Positions 1 to 30,065 are shown, numbered from the stretch's first letter. The stretch is DNA of 64,000 nucleotides from Sycon ciliatum (GCF_964019385.1 NC_088644.1:37379442-37443441), one strand, 5' to 3'. The notes: generated from the letters alone by a model not told the origin. Numbers and translations: made by a program.

Positions 1-838
1 AAATTTCCAAGTACGAATCGGGAGCAGTCGGCGCACGACGCCGTCTCCTGTTCACACTCGAATTGCAGCCGTTTTGTACGCTTGCGTCCCCGTCTACGCC
101 CGTCTACGGTATGAAAAGTTGGATCGATCCAACTCTTCCCGTCGCTTCCCGATCTGTACGGTAGTACGGTTGCGTTCCCATTCCTGGTGTTCACATTGGA
201 CGCCGTCAGACCGTCCCGTCGATCCTTACGTCGCGTCCCGTCGAATGTGAACTAGGCTTTCCAGGGCGTCAAGGGCCGTGCAAAATGAGGGCGTCAAACG
301 TACGTGCACTCTGCGTCGGATTTCATAGAGCCCGAACTGTACTAGTACGTTGGACATCAAGTCTACAGCAGGACACAGTGGCATTGTGCGCGGAATCACC
401 CGGTCATGCATCCTGTGCTGACAGTTGTCCACACTACCCAATGCAGCACTAGCGGCAGCCATCAGCAGCCGCAGGCTCTGTCGCTAACACATAGCGTGAT
501 CGCGAGTGTGCAAAGCACGCACACACGGTGCACACATGGCCATGAAAAACATCAGGAGGCTATGTGCAGCACACCGTGTTACAATGGGACATGTGGGCCA
601 CGGCGAGAGTACAAAATCAAGAGTGTGCAACTTGACGATCCCTCTGCGCACGGTGGAATGTTCATGACATTAGCCTTTCGCGGCTCACTGATGCCATCAT
701 GCATAGCCAGAGATCAAAATAGCAAAGGATTTGTAGATCGCAGCTACGGTAGCCGACACAGAACAATGGACAGCAGGCCCACGTGTCCTGAATCTGGTGA
801 ACTGACATCATAATTCAACAAGCATACGCACGTGATCA

Positions 839-1043
839 TACCGTCTTTTCCGGAGTATAAGCAGCTCTGGAGTAGAAGCTGCACCCCCCCCCCCCTTTTT
901 GCCATGAAATACAGACATCTACCCTATTCACCACCGTTAATTTGATCATCGAAGTATAAGCCGCACCCCTCTCCTCCCCCCCCCCCTTTTTAGTGTGAAA
1001 TTTGAGTATTCAAAGTGCGGCTTATACTCCGGAAAATATGGTA
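839..1043. mobile_element. Short inverted-repeat MITE, pogo/Tigger-like ends
   Basis: About 205 bp bounded by TA and ending in imperfect inverted repeats: TACCGTCTTTTCCGGAGTAT on the left, matched by a reverse-complement arm ending ATGGTA on the right. It contains two poly-C/poly-T runs near 885-900 and 977-991. No coding capacity. The TACCGT...CCGGA ends resemble those of 25802-26734, which carries a pogo-like transposase fragment, so I group it with Tc1/mariner-pogo MITEs by inference. Confidence 0.6.
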
Positions 1044-1361
1044 CTTCTGCCAAAATATGCCGAAATAAAACAAATTCGGCCACGGGCGAGCCCATTGCAG
1101 CTCAAGATAACGCCGCACACTCTTGCTCACAGGGATGTACGGATGTTTCTCCAATCAGGATTACCGTACTTCTGGGGTCAAAGCTGCACTTTTCTCACGG
1201 AACTTGATTCGAATTGCCGCTGAGGCCCATGCTCCGAACTTTCATTTCCATACTAGTACAAATGCAAACTGGTACGGTACATTCTGCTTCCAAGAAGAGA
1301 GGGGGGGGGGGGGTGACCTAGGAAAATACACGAAACAACAGGACGTGGAATGTGCTGCGGC

Positions 1362-1546
1362 AGGGGCGTCGGAAGGCATTCGACATTGGGGCCGCCATGA
1401 AAAAGGAGAGGGAGGGTGTGGGGGTGGGGGGCTCCCGCGGGGGAAAAATGGGAAAATTGGGCCCAAACAGCCCCGATTTTTATTGCTGCAAAATTCTCAA
1501 TAGGAAATTATTGGTGCACCTTTGGCCGCACCGGTTCCGACGTCCC
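1362..1546. mobile_element. hAT-like MITE fragment with GGGGCGTCGG end
   Basis: The left end GGGGCGTCGGAAGG and right end CGGTTCCGACGTCCC form imperfect inverted repeats around about 150 bp of G/C-rich filler. The same type of end (CGGTTCCGACGCCC) closes the element at 53340-53798. The right end abuts a 14-bp minisatellite. hAT assignment is inference from the end sequence; no 8-bp target duplication is clear. Confidence 0.45.
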
Positions 1547-1672
1547 TATGTGGTGCCGTGTATGTGGTGCCGTGTATGTGGTGCCGTGTATGTGGTGCCG
1601 TGTATGTGGTGCCGTGTATGTGGTGCCGTGTATGTGGTGCCGTGTATGTGGTGCCGTGTATGTGGTGCTATG
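1547..1672. repeat. 14-bp minisatellite, 9 copies
   Basis: Nine near-perfect tandem copies of TATGTGGTGCCGTG. The reading frames through it are low-complexity artefacts, not genes. The array starts at the terminus of the neighbouring MITE, so it may have grown from the insertion junction. Confidence 0.9.
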
Positions 1673-1933
1673 TGCTAGTATGTGTGCAGTAGTATCCATG
1701 TGCAGAGGTATACCTGTGCGAACGTGTGCATGTGACAATAATTATGGTTGGGTTTATTCAAATCCACATACATGGCTATATTTTCTTTAACCAGAAGATA
1801 GTCAAGGAAAAGAGGATATACACCACAATTCCTTGATCTGTGTACCCTGATGAGTACAATTCTATGATTGTACCTCTCACTTTGAGAATGGTTGAAGAAA
1901 ATACTGATATCACACGCTTCTTATCTCCCTTAC

Positions 1934-2287
1934 CTCTTTTTTAGACGACTGATTTTCTCTATTGTACGATCCGAAAGTTTATCCAAGCTCTTGGTATACT
2001 CCAGCTCAATCTCTGCACGTTTCTTCAAATATTCGTGCCATTCTTGTACCACTTCCACCTTGGACGTGCTTCTTGCGTCCAAGCAAGTCACGTGAACATC
2101 CATTTGACGGCGAAGCTCTTTATTAGCCACAAAAGCAAGCACAACCACCCACTTGACAGGTGTGCAAACCCCATACTCTAAAGAAACCAAAACCTAACTT
2201 ACTGACACCAGCAGCCTCCAAGTCAGTAACATCTTTTTTGGTGAGAACGCGAGGCCCTCCCGCGGAGCTTCCGCTCTTCGACGGCAT
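1934..2287 (-). CDS. srGAP-like F-BAR protein, first two coding exons (partial gene)
   Basis: Two exons of a minus-strand gene that continues past the left edge. Exon 1 is 2203-2287: ATG at 2287, 28 codons plus one base, donor GTAAGT. Exon 2 is 2117-1934: 2 bases plus 60 codons plus 2 bases, donor GTAAGG. The phases agree if the acceptor is AAAG at 2118, giving an 85-base intron. The exon 2 peptide includes CLDARSTSKVEVVQEW and KKRAEIELEYTKSLDKL. This is the first helix of an F-BAR domain, closest to srGAP/ARHGAP4 (family pattern: CLDQQ..., FFRKKAEIE-Y-R-LEKLAER). srGAPs bend membranes and inactivate Rac/Cdc42 during cell migration. The RhoGAP and SH3 parts are not in the window. Another F-BAR family remains possible, and the acceptor of exon 2 is the least certain boundary. 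Confidence 0.65.
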
Positions 2288-3791
2288 ACGGATGGACATA
2301 TTTCAGTCGGATCAGGCAGCAACAAGACATCCAGTTGCAGTAGTGATCCACAGGTCCAGGCACATTTTTCAGTCGGAGCAGGCAACAACAAGCCAACAAC
2401 AAGCCGACAACAAACTTCTAGTGCCAGTGAATCCACAGGCACAGATCGATCCAGCTCAGCTCAGAGTCAGCTGTGCTGGCTTGGATCAAGTCAGCATCAG
2501 CACGATGTGCAGGCAGACAGACTGAACCGCTGGCACATCAGTTCGCAACACTCGCAGCAACAGGCAGCACCGGTTGATGATGGCACGGTACGGTTCGGAT
2601 GTCCGGAGCCGAAAGCGCTACGCAGTGTACGAGTACAGGTGCTCTCAGATCTGGCCCTCGACTAGCGAGTCGTAGATATGCGTAGACCTCTGTGCTGAGA
2701 ATATTTCTGGCAAATCTAATCATCTGTCATCACACGACAGGAGTTCTTGTACATCAGTTCTTGTTCGACGACGACGACGAGTCGACAGGCGTATTTTTAC
2801 TTTGTGTGTGCGTGATGATCACCTGCCTTTGGCAAAAGACTCTAGTATTTATAGGAGGGTGTGTGCCATATCTTACAGCGTCACCTGCGCTGCCAGATTC
2901 CCCGTATCCAGCGTTCACCAAGAGAAGTCCTTGCCCTTAGTCTGGTTGTGACACGGAACATGACTATACATTTATGACCTAGTACCTACAGTAGGAGTAG
3001 ATCAGCTAGCTACGAAGTACGAAAGTACAACGCGGTGCTTTTCGAAAAAATCCATCATTTGGCGGCTTTAACATAATGTCATGCATGCATGGTGTGTCAG
3101 GGCTGGGAGCTGTTGCATAAAAAGCTCAACCTACGGTGTGTATCCACAAAATACATAACCATCGGCACTCGGCCGGCCGAAGGCTAGCCGGCTGGAGACT
3201 GGCACCCATCGGGCTAGCAAGTAGCACCCAGTACTTTTGCAGTTTGGGGTTTGGAGGAAAACAGGACCAATACTCCACCACCCACCCCAGAACGGCAGAA
3301 GCATTACAAAGCAAGAACCATATAATACGCAGGTATTATTCTTCAGAATAATACCAGATTTTACAGAACACTGATGATGAGTGATGCATGCTCAGAGAGT
3401 CATGCACAGTCGAGTGACTCGAGTCGACTATAGTCATCATTGGAAAGGCTTCCTGTCTGAAGCCTTTCCATACATACTGCACTGGTACTCGATGTTCCAG
3501 TTTACCGCTAGCGCTGAGTGTACCGATACACGTGGTCGACACTTTGTCGACAAGCGTCGTTGTTGATACTTTGTTGACACGTGACCCCGTCAGCGGTCTG
3601 CTTTGTGCCAATGCCACTCGGTAAACGTCGATGTCGCGTACGAGAAAGCCATCGCGCGATAGTCGCGCGACGACTTTCCCGTACGAGAAATAGTTGAGAA
3701 CTGCAAAAGTCGACGAAGACGAACGAGGAGGCCCCTACCCCTGACGGGAAGGAAAACTGCAGAAGTCGACGAAGTCGAACGAGGAGGCCCC
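2288..3791. other. Upstream region of the F-BAR gene; no gene seen
   Basis: Putative promoter/5' region of the F-BAR gene. Contents seen: short CAG/CAA-rich direct repeats at 2300-2420, and a small hairpin at 3441-3470 with 12-bp arms (TGGAAAGGCTTC). A stretch at 3240-3330 shares its wording with 54595-54670 (GGTTTGGAGGAAAA; AGAAGCATTACAAA), so it is probably a dispersed repeat remnant. No conserved protein reading was found. Confidence 0.4.
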
Positions 3792-4398
3792 TTTCCGTAC
3801 CCCGTACCGCAAAGTGCCATTGATGAATGTCTTCTGCACCTGGAACGCCCCGTAAACGCTGGCGCGTAGGCGGACTGAATGCGCAGGGCAAAAAGAATTG
3901 CTGCAAAGACGTCCGCTGTAGGCCTTTGGAGACATCGTGGGAACTCCTTCCGGCACCCCCGTACCGCAAAGTGCGATAAATGTCTTCTGCAAGTGGAACG
4001 ACCCCGTAAACGCTGTCGCGTCGGCGGGCTGAATATCGAATGCGCAGGACGAAAATAATTATTGCTGCAGAGACGTCCGTTCTAGGCCTTTGGAGACATG
4101 GTGCGAACTCCTTCCTGTACCCCCGTACCGCAAAGTGCCATTGATGAATGTCTTCTGCAACTGGAACGGCCCCGTAAACGCTGTCCCGTCCGCCGACGAA
4201 AAATATTGCTGCAAAGACGTCCGCTCTAGGCCTTTGGAGGCATCGTGCGAACTCCTTCCGGTACCCCCGTCCCGAAAAGTGCCATTGAGAAATTAATGAG
4301 AATGCACTGACCTGACGCCGTGACGGGGAGGAGAACGGCAGAAGTGGACGCAGACGAACGAGGAGGAATCAGGACGAGCGAGCAATGGTAGGACTGTA

Positions 4399-4440
4399 AG
4401 CAAGAGTCCATAACCCCCCGGGGGGTTATGGACTCTTGCT
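4399..4440. repeat. Perfect 42-bp palindrome
   Basis: Two exact 21-nt arms (left arm starts AGCAAGAGTCCATAACC) meet with no spacer at CCCCCC/GGGGGG. A related half-site, GGGGGTTATGTACTCTTGCT, is seen at 23071-23090. Confidence 0.95.
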
Positions 4441-4525
4441 GTAAGTAATAGCTCAATTAGAAATGGGAACTTGACATTCATGGCACTTGCCACTTGCCAC
4501 TGCTTATTTCTTGTCCACTCACAAT

Positions 4526-4559
4526 CAGGGAGTAGTAAAATACATTTTACTACTCCCTG
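4526..4559. repeat. 34-bp palindrome with 2-nt spacer
   Basis: Exact 16-nt arms (CAGGGAGTAGTAAAAT) separated by AC. It lies 85 bp from the previous palindrome, inside the same interruption of the tandem array. Confidence 0.95.
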
Positions 4560-4927
4560 CTCACAATGTCTTTCCTCTGCCCCTGTGTGCCCACGGCCCT
4601 GTTGCTGCACTGGCCCGATGAATCGAATGTCTTCTGCAATAACTGGAACGGCCCCGTAAACTCTGTCGCGTCGGCGGACTGAATGCGCAGGACGAAAAAC
4701 ATTGCTGCGAAGACGTCCCCTCTAGACGACGGTAAGGCATCCCTTGATATGTTGCCGGTGTGTGCCATGGTATCGCGCGATGGTGAATGAGGAATGATGA
4801 AGGGTACGGTTAGGTGGGACGGTAGACCTGTTATCTTCCAAAACGTTATCAGGTCGACAGCGCATTGTACTCACTCTATTCTTGTAGTTCGTTACGTTTA
4901 AGGTGTGTGTGTATATCTTGCCAATAG

Positions 4928-5796
4928 TTAAAGGGGAAGTTAAGGCAAAAATTAAAATTTCACCAGTTGTAGTCTTCGGGGTGCTGAGTCGAATGGTCTT
5001 GGTCCGAGAAAGCTGAGACGCTCCCTTCCTACTTGAATCCCAATCGAACTCGCGCACTTCCACCGAAACTGGGTGACTGCGCCCTAGTAGATGGGGATTT
5101 GTATGCAAAATGTCACTAAAAGCGCCATTTCGTTCTTATAAAAGCATGGATGACCGCGATTGGCCCATATGTTGTAGTCTTTTGGACGCTGAGTCGACTG
5201 GTTTTGGTCCGAAAAGGCTGCGATGCAGCGTTCCTCCTTTATTCCCAATCGAACGTGGTTGAAGAAGCGGTTACGTGCTCCTGGATGCCCAAATCACCTG
5301 GTCACCACGGCGTGACCACGCCAGCAGGTGACAACTTTCACACCAAGGTTCAACTCGAGTGACAGGACTGCACCCAAAAAAGGTCAAACAGGCTAGTAAG
5401 TTGTACCCTGCAGGCACGGTGACGAGGTGACTGGCGTACGCAGCAGCACGTGACCGCTTGTTCAACCATGTTCGATTGGGAATAAAGGAGGAACGCTGCA
5501 TCGCAGCCTTTTCGGACCAAAACCAGTCGACTCAGCGTCCAAAAGACTACAACATATGGGCCAATCGCGGTCATCCGTGCTTTTATAAGAACGAAATGGC
5601 GCTTTTAGTGACATTTTGCATACAAATCCCCATCTAGTAGGGCGCAGTCACCCAGTTTCGGTGGAAGTGCGCGAGTTCGATTGGGATTCAAGTAGGAAGG
5701 GAGCATCTCAGTTTCCTCGGACTACGACCATTCGACTCAGCACCCCGAAGACTACAACTGGTGAAATTTTAATTTTTGCCTTGACTTCCCCTTTAA
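4928..5796. mobile_element. TTAA-flanked palindromic MITE, family A copy 1
   Basis: Flanked by TTAA on both sides, with ends TTAAAGGGGAAGTTAAGG and the reverse complement CTTCCCCTTTAA. The two ~400-bp arms are near-complete inverted copies of one another. Each arm carries two copies of a module GCTGAGTCGAMTGGTYTTGG (starts near 4983 and 5188, inverted near 5512 and 5719). The apparent ORFs in the arms are shadows of the palindrome. TTAA target and MITE architecture suggest mobilisation by a piggyBac-type transposase (inference). Confidence 0.85.
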
Positions 5797-6751
5797 TGGT
5801 GTACAGTCGCACGCCGGCTACAGACGCCATGTTCATTTGCAGGGTTTGCAAACTGTACGTGAAGAAAGACAGCATGCCGCCATCTTGCGTTCTCAATGAC
5901 TTGCACCTTGACCCTGTACTGCAGTGCTTGTCGCGACTAAACTCATTCGAAAAATTACTCATTCAAAAAGTGGTACCCTTCCAGACATGTTACAAGCTAG
6001 ACACAAAGCATGGCAGTCGACCGCATTAAAAGCGAGTGAGGTGCCAAGAACAAAATACTCCACCTTCCATTGCCAATTGACGGCAACCGCGTCTCATGCA
6101 TGACTTGTGTGCTGACAATACAAACATCATAGTGAACTGTGTACCAACCAGTGCGAAGATTGTCTGGAAGCACCTTGTCAGGCCGAAGGTTGTCGTCGTA
6201 GCCTTGCAGTGGTTATCTGAGGAGGCGAGACGAAAGATTCATGAATTGCTTGCACATTTGTACCGGTTGTACCGGCTATGCGAGTGCCATGGTGACAAAC
6301 GCATCAGTCTTATTGAGCTTTGAGACACATGTCAGCAGGGCGTTGTTGCATCACTGACCTCTTGCAGTCATTCCGTGAATGATATTTTGCGCGAGTTTGC
6401 ATCGCACGCAGCATCGCAGATCGTGTCGAATTACGCATCACCCTGCAAAATTGCTCCTCTGCATGCAAGTGGATTTCATTGCACTTCTCAGTTTGGGAAA
6501 TGCTCGAATATGATAATTCTGCGTGTGAGTGCACTAGCCCTGAACATACATGTAGGTGACCCGCTTGTGGTGCCTCATAGCCTACCTCACGACCTGCTTT
6601 CTTTCTGCATCACTTGTATCTTGCAGGTATATCATCCTGTGACGACCACATTGAAGTCTGAATTTGAAGTGTGGAGATGCTTCAGCAACCACATCGTACT
6701 TTTCCATTGCTTTCATTGTGCTTCTCCTGTGCATGTGTGTAACTTGTGGGG
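5797..6751. other. Intergenic stretch, nothing recognised
   Basis: About 950 bp without a repeat I could pair or a protein I recognise. Open frames here are short and have no convincing splice-flanked homology. Confidence 0.4.
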
Positions 6752-7213
6752 TACAGTGCTGCCAAACCGTCCGATTTTTGAAGGCTATTCCGAAAACCGG
6801 TCCGAAAAAGGAAACGTCCGAAAAACATGCAAAAATGTTAGAGATCATTACGTTCCTATGCCGAAGTCCTGTATTTTCACTTTTCAGCGCAACTGAAGGC
6901 ACAAAACACTGTACATGTGCTTCTAAAAAGGCTGGCGCTTGGCTGTTGAAGTGCGAAGTAATAACAGTTACATGCCTAGATGCAATGTACACTGTACAAT
7001 GTGTGACCACACTCATGCATTACAAAATTCATGACAACTTCGGGGTGCCATTTTGGTTACCATGGGAACGAAGCGATTTTTCATGGTATTTTGGGCGATA
7101 TTTTGAATTCTCCGGAAAATTTTGCTGAGAAGATAAATTCGCACCATGTGGCCAGCCTTGGCGGTGAAGGGTGTCCGATTTGGGGCGAAAATTATTTGGC
7201 AGCACTGGGGGTA
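6752..7213. mobile_element. TA-flanked MITE with TACAGTGCTGCCAAA ends
   Basis: The left end TACAGTGCTGCCAAACCGTC is matched by an inverted right end TTTGGCAGCACTGGGGGTA, about 460 bp apart. A second paired motif (CCGATTT / GTCCGATTT) lies inside. The TA flank fits Tc1/mariner-type insertion. No transposase reading was seen. Confidence 0.6.
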
Positions 7214-7855
7214 TACTTGTGATGACATTGTGTGCTGGCGACACGGTCAGATTTTGTCCATGCGTGTAACGTACACCTGCATGTTATGCATTGAAAAGGA
7301 TCTGCCACTTGCGATCCTGGGACGAGTATCAGGTCAGCTTTGTCTTGTGTGGGCTGTACCAGATTGCTGTTCACTTCTCTATCTGTTGGATATGTGACTT
7401 TCTGCAAGTTTCTGGTGTATGGTGGCCACTTCTTTGCTTGTCACTTTATATGATATTACATTCTGTATTCGCTGCTTCCATTGCGTGGTCTGCAAACTCC
7501 AATCCTTGGGCAAATGTCATGTTTGCTATGTTGTGCTTTGGCCGTCAGCTTGTCTACACGTTGTAGTTGAATTATTTTGTTTCACAACTGACTTCCTGAA
7601 GTACGGTGGCCACTGCTTTGCATGGCATTATACAGGAAGAATTTCCTGTTTGTGTCGTGTGCGTGTGCGTGGCCACGTGCGTGTGCCGTGTGCACCCGCG
7701 TGTTTGTGTATCTGTGTGCGGGGTAGCGAGGTGGGGAGGGCTGGTATGTATCAGTGTGTTATTGCAGTCTCATGGCTACATACAGTACATCGCGCGCGTG
7801 CTCATCATGTTTACCTTCGGGGTTGGGGTGGGGAGGGAACGGAAAAAGAACTGAA
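7214..7855. other. Intergenic stretch, T/G-rich, nothing recognised
   Basis: Contains a GTGTGC-rich microsatellite-like stretch at about 7655-7730 and a G-run at about 7820-7838. No gene seen. Confidence 0.4.
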
Positions 7856-8338
7856 ATTATCCATATAAAAACCGCTCTGTGAGCGGGTCTGAAAAACCTT
7901 TACTGGTGCTGCCCCGTCGTAAAAGTAAGAAATTAGAACTGGAGCATTGTCCCCCCAAATGCGAACAGATCCACCTAAATCGCGAATGACGGGACCCGAA
8001 CGCACCAGGTTCCTAGCTGTGGATGCAGATGGGGACGTTGGTCCAGACCAAAGGCCATGGTCGTCGATAATTGTACGTGTACTAGCAATACACTGCCACT
8101 GATACAATGCGCAATGTACTGCACTATAGTATTGGTGGTGTTACCCTATGATGCTGTGACCCTGTGCCCTCCCGACCTCGTGCTACTGGTGCGTTCGGGT
8201 CCCGTCATTCGCGATTTAGGTGGATCTGTTCGCATTTGGGGGGACAATGCTCCAGTTCTAATTTCTTACTTTTACGACGGGGCAGCACCAGTAAAGGTTT
8301 TTCAGAACCGCTCACAGAGCGGTTTTTATATGGATAAT
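7856..8338. repeat. Long inverted repeat (foldback element)
   Basis: The left arm at 7856-8012 and right arm at 8189-8338 are near-identical inverted copies (ATTATCCATATAAAAACCGC at the left end). They are separated by about 175 bp of unrelated sequence. Each arm contains an inner hairpin CCGCTCTGTGAGCGG. No coding potential beyond palindrome shadows. Probably a foldback MITE; the target duplication is not obvious. Confidence 0.85.
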
Positions 8339-10440
8339 GTACTAGTACATGCGCACGTGTATTTACAAGTATGGGTATTTAATTTTTCAAATTTTGTAAA
8401 CGCACTGGACACATTGCGCAATTGGCATTATTGCTGCAATTTGCAGGGACCCCGGGAGCCGGAGAGAGTCTTGATTTGAATCGAACAGGAAGGAAATTCA
8501 TTACTACAAATTCAACAATGTATGTCATTACATGTACGTGCACATGCACATCAGGGAGCTGCAGCATACGAGTGCATGGAGATGGCTCCGGCGACGAACG
8601 CTATTGATGTGGGTTTCACTCCCGGGCTGCCCCTTCCAGTTGCCCTTGGGGCAGGGCCTATTAATTTTATTCATGCTCACATAATCATGGCATTGCTGGC
8701 ACCGGGTCACATTTGGGGTCAGCGGGTCAAGGGCACGGTCGGGATCTCAAGTCGCATAGATCTTGCACGGATTACATAGTCACTACCAAACCCGAGGTCG
8801 AAATACACATCATCTTGATCACTACGATCGCGTGTCGTCTCCCTGACGCTACGACTCTTTGATGCATACGGATCCCACATACACATACCGAATGGCGGAA
8901 TAACATTAGAAACCACAGGCGGATGCATGGTACCAAGAGAACATAAGGTTTATGTACTCTTGATGGTACAAGACGAAGGAAAAGAACAGCATACCCAGAA
9001 CTTGGCAGAAGCGCAGAATGGCAACACCAGATTGCTACTGACAAATCAGGATGAACTGAGCCATGATGACGTAAACAGAAAAACAATAATACTATAATTA
9101 TTAGAACAGGGTTTCCTAAAGAAAGAAGAAAAAACAAGAGAAGCAAACACCTGCTCTTTCTGCAGAGTGCCACGACACATTCAGAATAGCAGCTGCATAA
9201 GCCGTGTACATAATATCCAGTACGATGATGAACACACATAGCACACAACCGAACACGATATGTGCACATAGAGCTAAGGCGGGCACAAATCACAGCATCG
9301 TGAAGATGTCGACGCGGCAGTACAGTGACAGCGAAGAAAGAAGAGAGAACATTTTAAAATAAGAAAACATTTTCACACAACAGCAACAAACATGACACGA
9401 GTACACAGAGTCTATGGAAGACTGAAAATAAGCTCCACAAAACAAATGAACAGTGCCAATACTACATAGATAATTTAGTAGGTTCCAGTGCGAACGTATC
9501 CCAGCACAAATCCATCAACATCTACAACAGCGTATGTACAGCAAGTAGGTAAATCAGCCAGGGTAGAAAAAGACAAAAGAGATTAAAACAAAAAAAAGCT
9601 GAGGTGGCGAAAGACTTGTTATCAGGAGTTGAAGATGAGACGGTCAAAAGAGCGGAGATCAAGGTGAAACGAACAACACAATGCCGAAACAAACGAGTCT
9701 ACAGCTGCTGCACATCAGACAACCTGTGAACAACACCACAAACAAAAGACTACAATTGCAAGGTTCCGTCCCGCTACCATTTAACCAGCACGGATTTGGT
9801 GAAAAAATCTCATTACGGTTTACCTCCGGAGAGAACTTTTTTTGGAAAGATTCCTCCAAAAGTTAAAACTGTTGGCCCAAATACATGCATGATCAAAAGC
9901 AAGAGGCCAATCTATTTCAGACTGGACTGTTGCCATGTACATTTGCTGATAACGGCACAATGGAGAAGTGGCATAAGTGACCATAAAAAGGTACTTGCCA
10001 AATCAAGAGAATATTCATAACAGCGCAAAGACAAACGTGTGATGAGCATATGCTGTTCAACAAAGAGAAGGAGAGAATGAGGAGAGAGAGTGTGTGTATG
10101 GATGTCAGGGGTATCATACACGGTATGGCCAGTACGTCCATGGTCGTACCACTTTTCGTGCTCGGGGACCCCCCCCCCCCCCCAACCCATTGGGGTGTAG
10201 AGAGCAAAATTGTGCCCTGTTGGCCGAAAAACCCGATTTTTTTTCGAGGAGACCCCGGTCGTACCACTCCCCACTGCCTCGTGATGGCCCTGTACGTAGG
10301 TATGTGTGTGCGTGTGTTCACAGGTGTTTGTATCCATATGCATGTGTGTGTGTGTGTGTGTGTGTGCGCGTACATGCAGCTCAGAGCTTAGGCTCAAGAA
10401 GGAATGAAATCCGCCAGCTTGCTTCAAAAGAATATGAAAC
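8339..10440. other. 3' flank of SEH1; no gene seen
   Basis: Downstream of the SEH1 stop codon on the minus strand, so it should contain the SEH1 3' UTR. A possible minus-strand AATAAA (TTTATT on plus) lies near 8668. Low-complexity tracts include poly-C at about 10170-10184 and (GT)n at about 10342-10366. A repeat of GTCGTACCACT around 10141 and 10258 may mark a short MITE. No exon with recognisable homology. Confidence 0.35.
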
Positions 10441-28517
<18,077 letters not shown>

Positions 28518-29082
28518 GTTAAATTTCTAAATGATAGTAAAACTTAGGCCTATTGACTCCACAAATTAATAGTGTCGCCTTGAACTTTCAAGGTAGTGAT
28601 GCCGCGCATGGGGTAACTGAGCTTGAAGAGCTGTATTTATTGCATGCAGATTGAATCATATAGCATTAGGTACCTACAACGTACTACTTCGCGAAGACTT
28701 CGAAGTATTGTGAACAAACTGTCCAAAGCAATACTCTCGATCTCTAGCTCTGGTCCAAGAACATGAAGACATTCAAATCAAAGTAGTTTTTGCTGTTTGA
28801 ACATAAAAATAATTATGCAGCCTACAAAATTTGTGTTTTGTTTTCCTATTTTCACGAAAATATACACCACGTGACTGGCTCAGCCAGCCTTCGCTCGCTA
28901 GTTATAGATCGCTGTGCATGTGCAGCATGATCGATCACGTAGCCTACACCTCGTCGAGTCGTCGGCCTCACGCAGTGCACGCATGCTGGGAGAATCGCAC
29001 ACCCGCGCGCGGTGCGCTAGCGCCGGGAATGGAACTCAAAAATAGAGCGCGAGCGCGAGCGAGAAGCTGCAAGAAATAAAAG
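28518..29082. promoter_or_regulatory. Shared upstream region between SEH1 and RidA
   Basis: 565 bp between two divergent start codons, so it probably contains both promoters. An E-box CACGTG lies at 28868-28873 within CCACGTGAC. The last ~130 bp before RidA are CpG-rich (CGCACACCCGCGCGCGGTGC near 28998). No TATA box stands out at either start. Function is inferred from gene arrangement only. Confidence 0.5.
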
Positions 29083-29580
29083 ATGAATGCTCCAAAATTG
29101 ATTTCTCCAATTATTTTCTTGTCACTTTCAAAGCGTTCTTTCTCCAAATTGGTTCTGCAACCCATCAGGATGTCTTCCGAATCAGGTCGTCGTGTTATCT
29201 CCACGGACAAAGCTCCAGCGGCGATCGGTCCGTATAGCCAGGCTGTCGCCGTACCGGCAGGCTCACAGATGGTGTATTTATCCGGACAAATTGGTATGGA
29301 CCCTGCTACAGGCGAACTAGTTTCAGGTGGCGTCGAAGCGCAAGCCAAGCAGGCATTGAAGAACCTTGGAGAAGTTTTGGCAGCATCTGGATCTTCATTC
29401 CAGAACATTGTAAAAACCAATATCTTTCTTGCAGACATGGCTGACTTTGCAGCTGTCAATGCCATATATACTACCTACTTCGAAGGTTCATCAGTGTTTC
29501 CAGCCAGGGCCTGTATTGCTGCTGCTGCTCTGCCCAAGGGCGCTAGTTTTGAGATTGAGGCAGTCGCAGTCGCCAACTAG
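29083..29580 (+). CDS. RidA: RidA/UK114 reactive imine deaminase, intronless
   Basis: 165 codons in one exon. RidA proteins (YjgF/UK114 family, homotrimers) hydrolyse reactive 2-aminoacrylate and other imines released by PLP enzymes. The conserved core starts about residue 38 (VISTDKAPAAIGPYSQA; Tyr51), continues YLSGQIGMDPATGELV and ends PARACIAAAALPKGASFEIE. Arg142 is the family's substrate carboxylate-binding arginine, and the tail EIEAVAVAN matches the family end. The first 29 residues are an extra leader, rich in Ser/Lys/Arg and hydrophobics with few acids. It looks like a mitochondrial targeting peptide; a second ATG at codon 30 (MSSESGRR) would give a cytosolic form of 136 aa, the usual length. 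Vertebrate RIDA has several introns; this copy has none. Confidence 0.93.
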   Translation: MNAPKLISPIIFLSLSKRSFSKLVLQPIRMSSESGRRVISTDKAPAAIGPYSQAVAVPAGSQMVYLSGQIGMDPATGELVSGGVEAQAKQALKNLGEVLAASGSSFQNIVKTNIFLADMADFAAVNAIYTTYFEGSSVFPARACIAAAALPKGASFEIEAVAVAN

Positions 29581-29893
29581 TATGTGGCTAGTTTTGATGG
29601 AGCCGAAGAAGATTCCCTGATCTGGATCCAGACAAAAATGGTAGTATTCCACTGCTCCAGTCACGCTATTTCGCTCTTGAAAGCAGCAGACACAGCTTAT
29701 GCCACTGAGTATTGTAGGTACACATGACCATACAAGCTGTTTACACTGCTGTCCTCTATTCTGGTTAGATAGGTCAGTGCGTAGGACCAAGACCGTTATA
29801 TTGAATTTTGCCCAGTTGTAGAACAATGAGTGTGCTAGAAAAGCCTTATCACAATGGGTTCTACTCATGCCTACACTTATATTTGAAATTATT

Positions 29894-30065
29894 CTGACTT
29901 GAGTTTTAATGCACCATTTCCTTGGAATTATTGAACACCTCTATTTGGATTCTCGATAAGCTAGCAAGATATTGTTTGTCTGACTTGAGTTTTAATGCAC
30001 CATTTCCTTGGAATTATTGAACACCTCTATTTGGATTCTCGATAAGCTAGCAAGATATTGTTTGT
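29894..30065. repeat. 86-bp perfect tandem duplication
   Basis: Two identical units (29894-29979 and 29980-30065) starting CTGACTTGAGTTTTAATGCA, about 310 bp past the RidA stop codon. Identity implies a recent event or an assembly duplication. Confidence 0.95.

Larger units (their letters stand above)
3792..4735. repeat. Degenerate ~140-165-bp tandem array
   Basis: A unit beginning CCCGTACCGCAAAGTGC and containing GAATGTCTTCTGCA, GGAACGGCCCCGTAAACGCT, ATTGCTGCAAAGACGTCCG and TAGGCCTTTGGAGACAT recurs with starts near 3800, 3957, 4121 and 4261. A fifth partial copy lies at about 4618-4720, after a 300-bp interruption that holds two perfect palindromes. Copies differ by substitutions and short indels. 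No conserved reading frame runs across the copies, so this looks like a satellite rather than coding sequence. Confidence 0.75.

Noticed and set aside
6582..7016. Overlapping 144-154-aa frames on both strands
   Set aside because: No homology recognised on either strand, and they overlap the MITE at 6752-7213.
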